The notes below the pieces were generated by a model. That model had not been told where the DNA came from. It was given only the letters and a program-made list of their open reading frames with translations, and did no database searches. The translations under genes were made by a program, and so were the position numbers. Below are positions 11,975 through 23,931 of a stretch of 64,000 nucleotides of DNA, piece by piece. Every line of letters starts with the position of its first letter. The stretch's first letter is position 1. The stretch spans positions 19,667,475 through 19,731,474 of the forward strand of contig CM018696.1 of the NCBI GenBank assembly GCA_009363875.1. Direction: 5' to 3'. Source of the DNA: Mikania micrantha (Eukaryota; Streptophyta; Magnoliopsida; Asterales; Asteraceae).

Positions 11975-13080
11975 TATTTAGAAGAATTGTTCTATATTTG
12001 TATGTTTATACAAATACTCAAAGAGTTAATGATATTATAGCTAAGTTTAGTGATAATCAATTATCACCACAAACAAAGGTTATATAATATCAAATATTTC
12101 TGTAATTCTACATCATTCATTTATCCAAAAAATCGATCATCTACCAAATTCATACATAAGAACTTAGAGATTCCATTTAAAAGTTTCAATGTTTAGAATC
12201 TCTATACTCATAAAATTCATAAAAGCTAGTCAATGTCTTCCACATCTATTCAAACATGTCTAAAGTTTATGTTAGCCTTGGTAGGCCTTTGGTATGCTAT
12301 CAAATTATTAGTAGTATGGTGGGTTGGTTGTGGTATACCCTATATATAAGCACTAATAGTAAATTGATAGTAGGACCAAAAGCTTTATCAAGGGCTAGAG
12401 TAGTCAATTCTATCTATAGTTTCGAGAAAACTATGCAAGTCAAACCGATTATTACTCAATTACAAATCTTGGTGTGTATTCTTACATTAGGTCAGATCAT
12501 AGATATCAAAAATCACATGAATCATGTTAATGATTCTTAAATGAATTATTTTATATTCTTTTGTTAAAACAATTATTCAAAGATTCAGTGATATCATAGC
12601 TAAGGTTTATGATAAATAGTTATCACAACATATGATATCACATACTATTGTATTCTATATCATTCGTATATTAAAAAATGATCATTAGCTCATATGTAAC
12701 AACTATGAGATTCTAATGCAGGATTGAAATTGTTAGCATCTCTATACTCATACGATTTCTAAAGTTAGTCAAGTATTCAAATGTCTATTCAAATGCAGTT
12801 AAGGTTCAGTTAGTCTTGGTAGGTAATTGGAATGCTATCAAAGTATTTGTGATGTGGTGGGTTGGCTGCGGTATACCCTATATATAAGCATCAATATTTC
12901 ATTGATAGTAGAACCAAAAGCTTGACCAAGAATAGGATTAGTCAATTCAATTTATGAATTTGAGAAAATCATACTTTAGTCGAGAATATTAGTCAAAATC
13001 AAATGTTATTCATATACCAATAACAAGGATGTACTCTTACATTGAGTTTAATCAATGATATTAGAAATTATTCTTATAAT
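11975..13080 (+). repeat. LARD-C duplicated ~540-bp unit with TATA-like cores
   Basis: Two diverged direct copies meet at about 12530. Diagnostic shared blocks are GGTATACCCTATATATAAGC (12334 and 12872, 538 bases apart), CTCTATACTCATA (about 12200 and 12740) and a CAAAAGCTT segment. The TATATATAAG core looks like a promoter TATA box, but its function is unknown. No protein homology is visible in the 94-codon chance frame at 12256-12540. Confidence 0.65.
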
Positions 13081-13409
13081 GAGTTAGGTAAACTAATGTT
13101 AATTGAAAACCCTATTAAAAAAATTCATAAGTGTATAAAAATTCTAAACAAGAGTACATTACCTAAAAATATTTTAATCCAAGTTCATTACACTTTAAGT
13201 CTTAAAAACAAATGATAATCTCAAACTCACCTAATAATCTATATAATAATTTATGAACCAAGACACTACTTTCTTTATAAAACTAATAAGATAAACACAA
13301 AACAAATACATTAAGTCTATGGTCAAAGTTTAGAAAAGAACAAAACGGCATAAAGTAAGAAACGATCAACACTGGTAAGTTCAACTTAATTTTCGGGACA
13401 AAATTCCCT

Positions 13410-13422
13410 AAAGTAGAGAGAT
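13410..13422 (+). promoter_or_regulatory. Polypurine tract of LARD-C copy 1
   Basis: AAAGTAGAGAGAT lies directly before the LTR start TGTAATCCC. It is the second-strand primer site equivalent to the Gyp-E tract at 45325-45338. Confidence 0.7.
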
Positions 13423-15930
13423 TGTAATCCCTATGGTTTTCAATTTTCTATTTTATTATAATTATACTATTACATAATAAAAAAGGTTTATAACATGCTT
13501 TGAATAGTTTTATTCGTAAATCCAAACACATGTACTCGAAGATATATATACTTAAATGAAATACAACTCATAAATATATTTATATGTAAATTTTATTAAC
13601 AAAAACAAATGAATAGAATATTTAATTAATTAAAATTAATTATTTTTATAAAGTGTAAAGTTATAAATGTTATAAATAAAGTGTATAAGTTTTTATAAAT
13701 TGTTTTAACTTAAAAAGTTAAACTACAAAATTTAACAGGGCAATCTTACAATTTTCGAGACTAAACATAAACATAACCTAAAAATAATCTTTGGATTATA
13801 AATGAGAGAAATCCACAACTATAGGGATTACCAAATTTCATCTTCCTTTCTCCTCATTCAGTATTTGGTTCATCTATCTCATACCAACTATCCATCTCTC
13901 AAGGGCTAAAATTTAGGTTGATCAAAAACCTTGGAGACTTCGTGCACACCTAAAACTCATATCCTTGCCATCTTATCATCCAATTTACATTATATAAATA
14001 TCCTAACATAAGACATTGTGATTTTTAAGGCTTATATGTAAAGGATAGCAAGTAAGAAGCTCTATAGTTTGGATTCTTAGTTTTGACATAAGATAACTTT
14101 CGGGTGACTATTTAGTCAACATTTCCCCATTCTCGAACTAACATTTTGAACAAACCAAATATTCTAGATATACTAGTATAAAAATGAGAAACTACGTTCA
14201 AACGGTGTATAAAACCGAGCCCAAACAAAGCAAGAATCACGAACAAAAATTTGAGAACGTAACCATTGACTCATGCCAGGATCCAAAGTTTAAACCCAAT
14301 TCTCAACACCATGAATGTTGGATTACTCTCTTCCATATGACAGTACTCTGAAAACGATGAACGTGGGTGAAAATCTTGCGCAAAACGGAGTTATAACGAA
14401 GCGGGAATTGCGAAAACAAGTTTGATGTTTGTTAACGATTGCAAGACGCGAATTCTAGAAAAAAATCATCCCACATCGCCCAAGAAACCAGTATTTTTCC
14501 CCTTTAAATACCTATAAATATCCTTGCTTGGTCCTTTATAGGTTGCAACTCCTAGTTGATTATAAACAAGTAAAATAACCAAATTTTGGTGGTTCTACAA
14601 GTGCAACATCCATTGGGATGTTGAACGTGATACTCTTATTTTATTCTCTTGGCGAGAAGATGTTGCGATTCGAGATCGTCTCGTCTGTAAAGTTTCTTTG
14701 AGGTAATTTTCTTTTTCTTCTTTTCATTATCCATTTATTTATTTTATTTTTTTTCCTAGTCTAAGTAGTTGAGCTTAGGTTATTAGTTGTCGGCATTAGG
14801 CTCGTTTAGGTTGTCTCGTTTAGGCCGCTTTTAAGTTTGTATAGTCTTGTAGAGGCTCGTTAGGCCAACGAGTCCGGCCTATGACGTCCTTTCGTTTAGC
14901 TATGCCTATCATAATGTTTACTCTTCCTTGTTGCATTTGTTTGACTAAGTTGAACCACGTTTGCATTCGGTTTGCGTACTTGTTCCTTTGAGCTGCTGTC
15001 TAGCCACACACGTTCAATCCTCAGGGCATTAAGTTTGATAAACTGTTGGTTTCGATTCTTCTTCATTATACTAGTTTTCTCGATTACCATTAATGTGAGT
15101 AATAACATACTTCCTCTTTTACATTTTGTAGTTTTGGGATGTTACATATGCCAATATTCAAAATCCAAGTTATTCTAAATTCAAGTTCTACAGATGCAAT
15201 GCATTTAGTCTATTTTGGTTTGATTCTTTGCTATGCGATACTACTTGCTTTGTGATTATGTGTTATTCTATGTTATTCTATACCGAGTACCCTAAGGTGT
15301 GTTAGATACCACTTTCGCTTTGACTTATGTCAAATGTGTTAAAAGGGCGAAAAGTACAATCATGGGCAAACTTGTGAAATACTTAGCTTTGTGCTTTGTA
15401 TTGGAACAAGTTTGGAGACTATATAAACTATTGCAGAGTTGTAGATATGCTAAGCTTTTTAGCTAAGTATTGATACGAGTTTGGAGACGAGATATTCTAA
15501 AAACTTAATTGCAAACTTGTAGGATACGCATGCTAGAGTTTAAGCTTTGTAGTCTAATTGAATTGCATAAGTTTTCTATGTATACTATATAAATTGTATG
15601 GGTTACTAACTAACTACGCAAATAGTTGACAAAATCTTTATTTTGCATATGTAACAGGGTAAGTGGATGCTTTGGCGAAGACATAGGATATGTTTCATGT
15701 TAGTAGACCTAGTTTTTAATTTAAACAATGTTAGAATTATTCAAGTTATGTAATTTGGATCTTGAAAAACTATGTAATGGATGTTTGTTCAATTTAATGT
15801 AAATTATATCCTGGTTGTCAAATATTTAATTTTGATGCTTTAACTATTGAAATTTACAACGTAGTACCATGAGCTAATGAACAGTCAAACTCACGCCCCG
15901 ACGTATTCCCCTGTTGCTCGGGGTGTGATA
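13423..15930 (+). repeat. LARD-C copy 1, 3' LTR
   Basis: Starts TGTAATCCCTATGG after the PPT. It ends GGGGTGTGATA, a degenerate form of the GGGTATGACA end of the Gyp-E LTR. The middle part (about 13790-14600) is the section found reversed at 23932-24665 and 48382-49524. A CCCACATCGCCCAAG element (14470-14484) and a TATA box (14512-14520) mark the promoter. The last 800 bases align with the Gyp-E LTR end. No coding sequence. Confidence 0.7.
14512..14520 (+). promoter_or_regulatory. TATA box of the LARD-C LTR
   Basis: CTATAAATA follows a CCCACATCG box at about 40 bases. The same pair occurs on the minus strand at 48429-48437 in copy 2. Confidence 0.6.
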
Positions 15931-16288
15931 TGCGGAGCCCGTCTACTAGCAATCTTGTGATCGCCCCAGCTGCCTCTCGCAAATTACGGATCTCTCGATC
16001 CATAGTGGCGACGTGTGCCACAAAGGCCTGCTCCAGTGGGTATCCTAGGGCTGGTAGTCTAGGCATGCTGAAGGGGCTGCGTAGGGTCATGGGTGGAAGT
16101 ACCTGCTCCTCGCGTACCCACCTCTGGATCATGCCTGGATACCACTCCCAGTATGGCGTATTGCTACGAGAGAGAATACACATAATCTCTCCAGGATATA
16201 GGTCTTCTAGTGGCACCATCCTGCGCTCTTATTCTTAAGTCTCCTCTACTGGTTGTTTCCGTAGGTTGCGTTCGCGATTGTCGGCCAT
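15931..16288 (-). pseudogene. Gyp-D gag-like N-terminal fragment
   Basis: On the minus strand an ATG at 16288 opens a frame beginning MADNRERN. It meets two stops (TAA and TAA, one codon apart, near 16235) and then runs open to the junction with the LARD-C LTR at 15930. The protein (for example PYWEWYPGMIQRW, and a helical segment with MDREIRNLREAAG) is not one I can place in a known domain. Its position just downstream of a primer-binding site and LTR argues that it is the start of gag. Residues encoded left of about 15930 belong to the LARD-C LTR and are a chance extension. Confidence 0.5.
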
Positions 16289-16418
16289 TCCTGCTAAGTC
16301 CGTTTAATAAGTACAAGTATATCATAATGTTAAAGCGTAATGTCTAAGTGTAGCGTCTAGTGTAGAGCAATGCCTATAGTCTTAGTTTACTACATACAAA
16401 CCTAGTTCTCTAAAATCA
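16289..16418 (-). other. Gyp-D untranslated leader
   Basis: Short non-coding stretch between the primer-binding site and the gag-like ATG. Confidence 0.45.
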
Positions 16419-16432
16419 GGGTTCTTATACCA
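16419..16432 (-). promoter_or_regulatory. Primer-binding site of Gyp-D
   Basis: On the minus strand TGGTATAAGAACCC lies three bases after the LTR end. It differs at two positions from the initiator tRNA-Met complement TGGTATCAGAGCCC. Confidence 0.65.
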
Positions 16433-17428
16433 GTCTGCCACACCCCCAAATTTCGAATAAAGGCGTTAAGCCATTGGGTGTGACGTGGCAATATCAATGC
16501 TCTGGTGTATAGAAAAACTCTATATGCGTTTGTAAAATACATCATTATATTACTAATGATCAACATAGTTTAATAGTTATGCAACGGAAAAATAATTGTT
16601 TTAAGCAGCAAAAAATATAGTAAACACTACAATCTTTGACACAACGTAATAACATAAAAATTGTTTTTCAAACCATGAGATAAATGCATGCAGGACTTGT
16701 GCTTGATCTCTTACGTGCAGTCCTACTCATGTGCGCATTAGTTACATGAAAATACATGGTAAGAAAAAGTTTCAACCAAAAGTTGGTGAGTTCACAGGTT
16801 TTAATTAGCAGTAAGTAATCAAAAATAAGTTTGTTGTATGTCATGCTGTCTATTAATGTTTGTCGAGCCGAATCTCCAAGTGTTAGTTGTGTCATTACCA
16901 AACTAGACTGTTTGTCTCTGCCTACGCCATGTCTATCGTATAACAATGGTGCGATGGGTCGAGATTACACGCGTCCTGACCTCCAGTCAATATTGGCGCC
17001 ACGTGGGGTTCGTCACACCCAATAGCACTATCTAAACTCACCTCGGTGTATACACATTAACAATATGACTGTGCGAGGACTTGTTACGACAGACAACACT
17101 TAAATGTTTTTCTTAATAAACCAGCATACATACCAAATGTTCGTGCAAATACTTTGTACAACAAGTATTCTCCCCCTAGTTTAAAGCTAGAAAATAGTTA
17201 AATAAAAGGGGTCGTAAATTCACCTGAGTTATGCGTGCGTAAATGCTAGATCGGCTTGCATGTATGTTTACTGGTTACCTATATCACATAGGATAGATAA
17301 GTTTGTGTTTGTGTTTATGTTTGTGTTCGTGTTCGTGTTCGTGCTCAACTACCTTAGATTGTAATGTTTGCTCATGTTTGACCATGTTTTTCCGTGTTTG
17401 ACCTAGTTTGACCGTTTTTAACCAAGGT

Positions 17429-20200
17429 TGTCACACCCCCAAATTCCCACGTGTGGTGTCAGCCCACATGGGTGTGACGTGGCCAGAATCACAGCTCATG
17501 GTCATATAGAACAACTCTATATGCGTTTTCAGACACAATGCTTGTTATAAAAGTTAACAAAATAATTGCAGCGGAAAATGATAAGTTTAATACATGCAGT
17601 GGAAAATAAGATGTCAGACATTACATCATTGTTTAACACATAACAATAGTCTAAATGGTTTGATCAAAAGACATAAATTTAATGCATGCAGATCCTATTG
17701 CTCGGTTCCCTAAGTGCATTCCTGGTTCCATGTTCCTGTCAGTTACCTGAGAATGCAAGTTTATGAAAAAGTGTCAACACAATGGTTAGTGAGTTCACAT
17801 GTTTTGATATACATATATAGTAAGAAAACATGTGTCATGTTGTTTATCATAATGTTAGTACTTAGCCCTAGGCTCCAAGTGTCAGTGCGTCACTACCGAA
17901 CTAGACTTGTTAATCCTTGCCTCCGCTATGCCTCGTAATAACATAGCAAAATAGGTCGAAATTTCACGTGTCCCGACCTCCAGTCAGTATTGTGCCACGT
18001 GGGGTTCATCACACCCAAATAGATCTATTCAAACTCACCTCCTTGTTTGTACATTAACGGTAAGACTTTGTGAGGGCTTGTTACGATTACAACACTTAAT
18101 ATTTGTCTAATAAACCAGCATACACATAAAATGTTTGTATAGTATAGTGTTTGACTCGATTCAACAAGTATTCTCCCCCTATTTGAAAAGCTTGTAAAAG
18201 AGTAAGAGGAGCCGTAAACTCACCGTAGTGATAGTAAACAAATGTAAGCGTAAGCTCCCGCGTCGTCGAGTAGTTGGTCACCGGCTACCTATATCGTATA
18301 CGATACGTGAGTTTGTGTAAGTGGCCATATTTCGTGTAAGTGCTCGTGTTTGTGCTCGACAACCCATGGTTGTTATGTTTGTCCGTGTCGGTCCACATTG
18401 ACCGTGTTTGCTCATGTTGGTCCACACTGACCGTGTTTGACCTTGTTTGACCAAGTTTGATCGTGTCAAGTCAACGACCCGTTGGTGAACCGGGTGTCGG
18501 TTGTGATTTGTGTAACAATCGTGCTTGTGCTTGTCGTGTGCCAAATGCGCAATTTGCGTTCATGGACAACGTACTATTTATAGTAAGTTTCCATTTATTA
18601 CAGGTTCTATAACACATATCATTTTTAAAGTCCTAGCATGCTCGTTAAGTCCTACTTGATCATGTTACACATAGCATATCATCATACATAGTCAAATAAA
18701 CACATAAGTCATCTTTGCACGTTACAGTTTCCTAAAAAGGAAAGTTTCTAAATCTAGCAAGATTATCATCGGAAACCATCCAACTTAGCATGCAATAATT
18801 ATATTAAGTCATGTTAAGCCATTTAGCATGTTCAAAACATACATAGCATTTATAAATCGATAATTCATAAAGTAAAGTTACTAAAAATAGTAACTTGGTC
18901 TAAAATGACCACAAATCATTACCAAATTAAATCTCCTATCATTCTATCATCATATTATCATCCAAATAGCCAATCTATACACATGCATGATCATTATCTC
19001 ATCCATAACATCATGTAGTAACATAAAAGTTACTATATTTAGAAAGAATCTCAAATAATCCATTTTGACCATAAAATCATGTTCTAATCTTGCAAATGTA
19101 CTCAAACATTATCAAGAACCATCTTTATAGATCCAAAATCATCTACAACACTCTAGATCATACATGCATGCAAGTTTATCATCTATCCATGACCAAATCT
19201 CACGCTTTACATATACATCTCATCATGGTTCATCATAAAACATTAAGATATCATTATAGATCATCAAAAATAGTAGAAAGAACATCAAACCCAGATTCAA
19301 CTCATCCAAAATTCGTGCATGTACACCTCATGCACTTGCATGTGTGTTTGTGAGCTTGCATGTGTGTGTAATGGTGTTTTTAAGCTACAAGGGTGCTAGA
19401 ACTACCTTTGAATGCTTCTAGATTTCTGAGATGATGAAGAAAACAGCTTCTAGAGCTCCTGGACAGCAGGTTTGTGTAGAAAAACGATGGTGATGGTGGT
19501 GGTTTATGCTTCAACGAGTCCTCCAAGGTCTCTAGTGTTTCCTTCAAGCTTCCAAAGCTTCAATGGAGTCTTCAATGGCTTCCAAGGGGTCAAATTAGAG
19601 TGTACCAGCTAATTGGAGAGGGAAATGGCCGGAGTATTGCGTGTCGATATGACTATAATTAGTAGCCAGGAATCATTTTTGTGGCTTTTCAAGAAATTTT
19701 CTGCGATCTGGCTGTAAGGCGCATCGCCTGGCGGGCGTACGTGGCGCCAGTAGTTGCTCGCGGGTGGGCCGGCCAAGGGGCGTCCTTGTGTTTCTCGCGC
19801 GGATCACCATGTGTCAAAGCTTCGGGTCGGACGTAGCGCCTGGCCCATTTGATAGTCCCAATAAGCCTATTTTGCTGTTTTAGGCCCGTTTTGCCTGTTT
19901 CTCGACTGTAAAACATCGTTTTAGCATCGTTAGGACTCTAATTGTCAATTATTAACCATAATTGACTCGTGGGGTGTTTTCGTGACCAAAGGTTGTGACG
20001 TTCACCAACGTTCGTGAGTTTTGACACGTTTGTGCGGTTTCTCGATAATTCCTTGAATTATCCTGTTGTGTGTCGGTGTTCGTACTGTAATGCCACGTGT
20101 CACACTAAATTAAACTAATTCTAGTGCCACGTGTACAAATATCAATTAAATAAACATTTAATATAACAAGATGCTGACCTGGATTTTACGGGGTGTCACA
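17429..20200 (-). mobile_element. Solo LTR 1 (Gyp-D family) with target-site duplication AAGGT
   Basis: Begins TGTCACACCCCC and ends GGGGTGTCACA. It is flanked by AAGGT on both sides (17424-17428 and 20201-20205). No internal region or second LTR is present, so it is a product of LTR-LTR recombination after insertion. Orientation follows from similarity to the Gyp-D LTR and a minus-strand TATA box. Near the right end a GC-rich GGCGNNNCGCC-like block lies at 19715-19850. Confidence 0.9.
18574..18582 (-). promoter_or_regulatory. TATA box of solo LTR 1
   Basis: TATAAATAG on the minus strand, conserved at 39855-39863 in solo LTR 2; it supports the minus orientation of both. Confidence 0.55.
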
Positions 20201-21235
20201 AAGGTTGATCGTGTTTGACCAGATTTGACCATGTCAACTCAACGACCTATTTAGTAAATTGTTAGTTTATTATCGTTCGTCCAAAGTTTGTTATTTATCA
20301 CATATTGCATGTAAACATATAAATCACGTTTAATGCACAACTTACTATTTAATAAGTTTCCATTTTTAGCAAGTTTTTATTTTAGGCAAGTTTCTATTTT
20401 TAGTATGTTCATATAAAAATCATATTTTATCATTATATCATGATTGTTTCCCCTATATGATCATGTTATCACATATTACTTTGTTACATGTTGTCAAATA
20501 AGCCTGGAAATCCATTTCAAGAAATTAAAGTTACTAAATATAGAAAGATTCTATAGCTATCATGTTTTATCCCTATTGATCACACAACCACTTTCATAAT
20601 ATCATGACAAGGTATTTAAGAACACTTCTCATCATCTAACATGCCCCTAGTTTGTAGTTTCAAAAAAATCCCCAAATTAATGTTACCATTATTAGCAAGT
20701 TGGTCATAATACTTAATCTAATCAAAATCAACTATCCAAATATGTTCATGTAACCATTATCATCATCAATTTATTTACCCATAGTGCAAATCATCATGCA
20801 TGCCCAAATTTATTGTCAAAAGTTTCTAAATATGGAAGGTTATGAACAAATCATCAACTTCCCCAAATCCAACTAATCTATTGTGTGAACATCATCAATA
20901 TGGACCATAAGCATCATTAAATCATACTCATCCTCTCAAAATCATCATTTGTCAATAACTTGTACTTTAAAAGTTACTATTTATAGTATTATATGTTAAA
21001 ATCACACATTTCATTAAAATCAATCTAACAATCTTGTTTATATCATCATCCTTGTATATGAATAATCATTTTAACATACATAGCTTATCTAGCATGTAAT
21101 CGCTAGGGTTTCTATGTCGATTTTTGAATTTCTATCGTGTTCAAATTATAATAAAATAAAGTATTCATTGAAGCATTTGGTATTCGTGTATGCATATATA
21201 CCAAGATATATTCAATAAATCAAAATTATATAAAA

Positions 21236-21259
21236 ATACTAATAAAAATAATAATAAAG

Positions 21260-21312
<53 letters not shown>

Positions 21313-21372
21313 AATAACAACTCTTATAAATTCATGTCAAATAATAGTAATACTAATAATAATAATAAAAGT
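21236..21372. repeat. (AAT)n microsatellite in Gyp-E 5' LTR
   Basis: Long AAT trinucleotide run with few interruptions. The 3' LTR carries the equivalent at about 45476-45558 with a different internal pattern, so the run was in the element before insertion and has since changed independently. Confidence 0.8.
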
Positions 21373-22206
21373 TATAATAACAAATTCTTGTAAATAAGTT
21401 TATATCGAATAAAAAATAAATAAAAATATATAAACATTTTATAAAATAAAGCTAAGGATGTAAATAAAAAGTTTTAATAAACTTTTGGATATCAAACTTC
21501 AGGTTTTTTTTACAAATAAAAGTTATAGGGGCTGAAATGATAGTTTTTAGAAAACTACATACGAGTATAACAAAGTCAGTAAAGAAATTAAAGGATATGA
21601 AACTTGAGCGGCTGGAATTGTAAAAATCCCAAACACCCCCTTCTTTCTCGCCCAGTTACGCCAAACCCGACCCAACCGCCCTTTTTCGACCCGTTCACTT
21701 ATTCCTGCTCATTCACGCGGATTCAATCAAATTAGGAGTTGATTCAAAGAAGATACGCGTACATGGATCAATCAACCAATAGATTAAACGAAATCAATAG
21801 GAAATCAGTGGGATTCGATCCCCATAATACCGAAACATTAACCAAAATTAGATTTCAAACCAAACTAGTATAAAACCCAAATCAATCGACCGTAATAGTT
21901 CACACCATTCCTCCCGAAACTTTCTGGACACCTCAAATCAATTCTCAAGCCCTTAAAAGTCGGGATCGATCAAAGAACAAGACCGAAGCTATTCTCTACT
22001 CGAACTCCAGTCAAATCTCATCAAATGAGGTAACCAACACCACCCTCCTACTCGTTTTTGAATGAGAATCGAAAGTCCTAACATCCTATTGGCTTACAAT
22101 CGATCATTGGGTCGAATTGGGAACTAACCAAATCTAGGGTTCACACAATTTACGAATTTGGTTTAACATTTGTATAATACTATTTAGTCATTGAGTTTAT
22201 CAGCGA

Positions 22207-22290
22207 ACCTTGGCCTAACGTGGTGGTAAGACTACACACCCGCGGGTCCGACGTCCCGGGCTTAAAACCCGACCGGCACGGGTCATGGCC
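22207..22290 (+). other. tRNA-derived (SINE-like) Pol III box segment in Gyp-E 5' LTR
   Basis: TGGCCTAACGTGG (22211-22223) resembles an A box, and GGGCTTAAAACCC (22258-22270) is a decayed B box. The matching 3' LTR segment keeps TGGCCTAGCGTGG and GGGCTCGAAACCC. It is not a functional tRNA gene: no acceptor stem or anticodon arm is discernible. Confidence 0.5.
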
Positions 22291-23931
22291 GGTTTTTACC
22301 ATTTTTGCTCCATTTCCACCTTTTCCACCTAAATTTTTTATATAAAATATCCTAAAAATCCTAAAAATCAACAATTAATATTCTGTAAAAAACTCAGTTA
22401 TTCCAGAATCATTTTTTATTGTTTTCTAGATAAACTAGTTATTTTTAATTAATAATTAATTATCTGATTGAAAACTCTAGTTTATTTATAATTACTCTTT
22501 TATTATTTTAATACTAAACTAATTTTATGAAATGCATGAATGTGCATATCTTTATCATTTATAATCCTTTCTTTTATTATTTGTAATTACAAAATGATTT
22601 ATAAAATACATATATGAGTAGATTTTTAATAACTAGACAAAATGATTTATTAAATTTCCTATAAATCGTTTTTTTTAAAAAAAATAATTATTTGAAATTG
22701 GTTGTTTTTAAAAGATAAAATTTATTTGTTTAAAACTAAGAAACTATTTTAAACTATTAAACAAAATAAAACAATATTCTAAAAACAAAACTTTTATAAG
22801 CAAAGGCAAGAAATTATTTTAAATTAAACATCTAAATAAAAAGATAAAGGTTTATAAAAATTAAAATTTATCATTTATGACTTTGAGACAAATATACAAC
22901 TTTTAAAACAAAGATTGAATCATTTAATTTTAAATCAAAATCCTTAAACATTAAACAATAAAATGAAAACAAAAGGATGGAAATTAGGTTAATTCAAACA
23001 TCATGTGATATTCAAATGATTATTCAAAATCAATTAGATATTTATTTGTTTGATTATTCCAAATCAAATACATAAATTATTATTCAAAATCAATTAGGAT
23101 GTTTAATTATTTGATAAATAAATAAATAATCCTAAATGAAAACCATTCAAACTTAGGCATATCAATTAGGACTCCCATAGTATGCCATAAAAACTAGGAT
23201 GCCAAAACTTGAACTCTAAGTACGCAAACTAAGAAATTATATTTCCTTTAGGTTATGGTGTCCAAGCACAACTTTGTAAATCCTAGGTAACGATTCAAGT
23301 GACAATGCTAGGACATCATGTGAGTAATTCTATACTCCCTCTTTACATTTTTGTACATTTGGGATGTTACATATGCTAGTATTCAAAAACTAAGTTATTC
23401 TAGAGTCAAATTCCGCAGATGCAATGCTTTTAGTCTATTTCGTATGAATTTGTGCTATTGGATTCTATTTGCTTTGTGATGCTATGTTATTCTATGTTAT
23501 TCGATACCAAGTAGGCTAAGGTGTGTTAGATAGCACCTTCTCTTTGACTTAGGTCAAATGTGTTAAAAGTGCGAAAATTACAACTATGGGCAGACTTGTG
23601 AAATAGTTAGTCTTGTGCTTTGTATTGCAACGAGTTTGGAGACGATATTAACTATGGCAGACTTGTAGATATGCTAAGCTTTTTAGCTAGGTATTGTTAC
23701 GAGTTTGGAGACGAGATATTTTTTACACTTAATTTCAAACAAGTAGGGCATGCATGCTAGAGTTTAAACATTGTAGTCTAATTGAATTGCATCATTTTCT
23801 TATGTATACTTTATAAACTGTATGGGCTACTCACCAACTATGCAAATAGTTGACGAAAATCTTTATTTTGCATATGTAACAGGTTAGATGGATGCTTTTC
23901 AAGGAAGACATAAGATAGGTTTATGTTAGTA

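Larger units (their letters stand above)
11159..15930 (+). mobile_element. LARD-C copy 1: non-coding LTR element, 3' part
   Basis: Consists of about 107-bp tandem repeats (from 11159), about 540-bp repeats (to about 13080), a short AT-rich stretch, a remnant of the pol 3' end plus PPT (13385-13422), and a full LTR (13423-15930). No gag or pol homology can be read in the internal part. The last 30 bases before the PPT match the corresponding place in Gyp-E (45300-45338), and the distal LTR part (15115-15930) matches the Gyp-E LTR (47575-48381). It is therefore best read as a non-autonomous derivative of the Gyp-E lineage. Its 5' part lies left of the window beyond Ath-B. Confidence 0.65.
16436..21094 (-). 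repeat. Gyp-D 5' LTR, split by a solo LTR and truncated
   Basis: Reads TGCCACACCCCC at the PBS-proximal end. Sequence at 16436-17428 continues at 20201-21094, the two halves being separated by the solo LTR at 17429-20200. It stops abruptly where the Gyp-E LTR begins (21095), so its outer end is missing. It is a diverged relative of the two solo LTRs in the window (shared CTCTATATGCG, the block with CACCAACTTTT, and a GTGTTTGACC-rich region). No coding sequence. Confidence 0.65.
21095..23931 (+). repeat. Gyp-E 5' LTR, first part
   Basis: Starts TGTAATCGCTAGGG and aligns along its length with the 3' LTR at 45339-48180. It includes an (AAT)n microsatellite (about 21236-21320) and a tRNA-like A/B-box segment (22207-22290). 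It breaks off at 23931; relative to the 3' LTR about 85 bases are missing before the LTR resumes at 34979. The asparagine-rich chance ORF at 21190-21393 is a translation of the microsatellite. Confidence 0.8.

Noticed and set aside
12256..12540. 94-codon ORF in LARD-C
   Set aside because: The sister repeat unit (from about 12790) does not keep the frame open, so it is not under coding constraint.
21190..21393. Asparagine-rich ORF (67 aa) and its counterpart in 45241-45633
   Set aside because: Translation of the AAT microsatellite in the Gyp-E LTRs; no other protein character.
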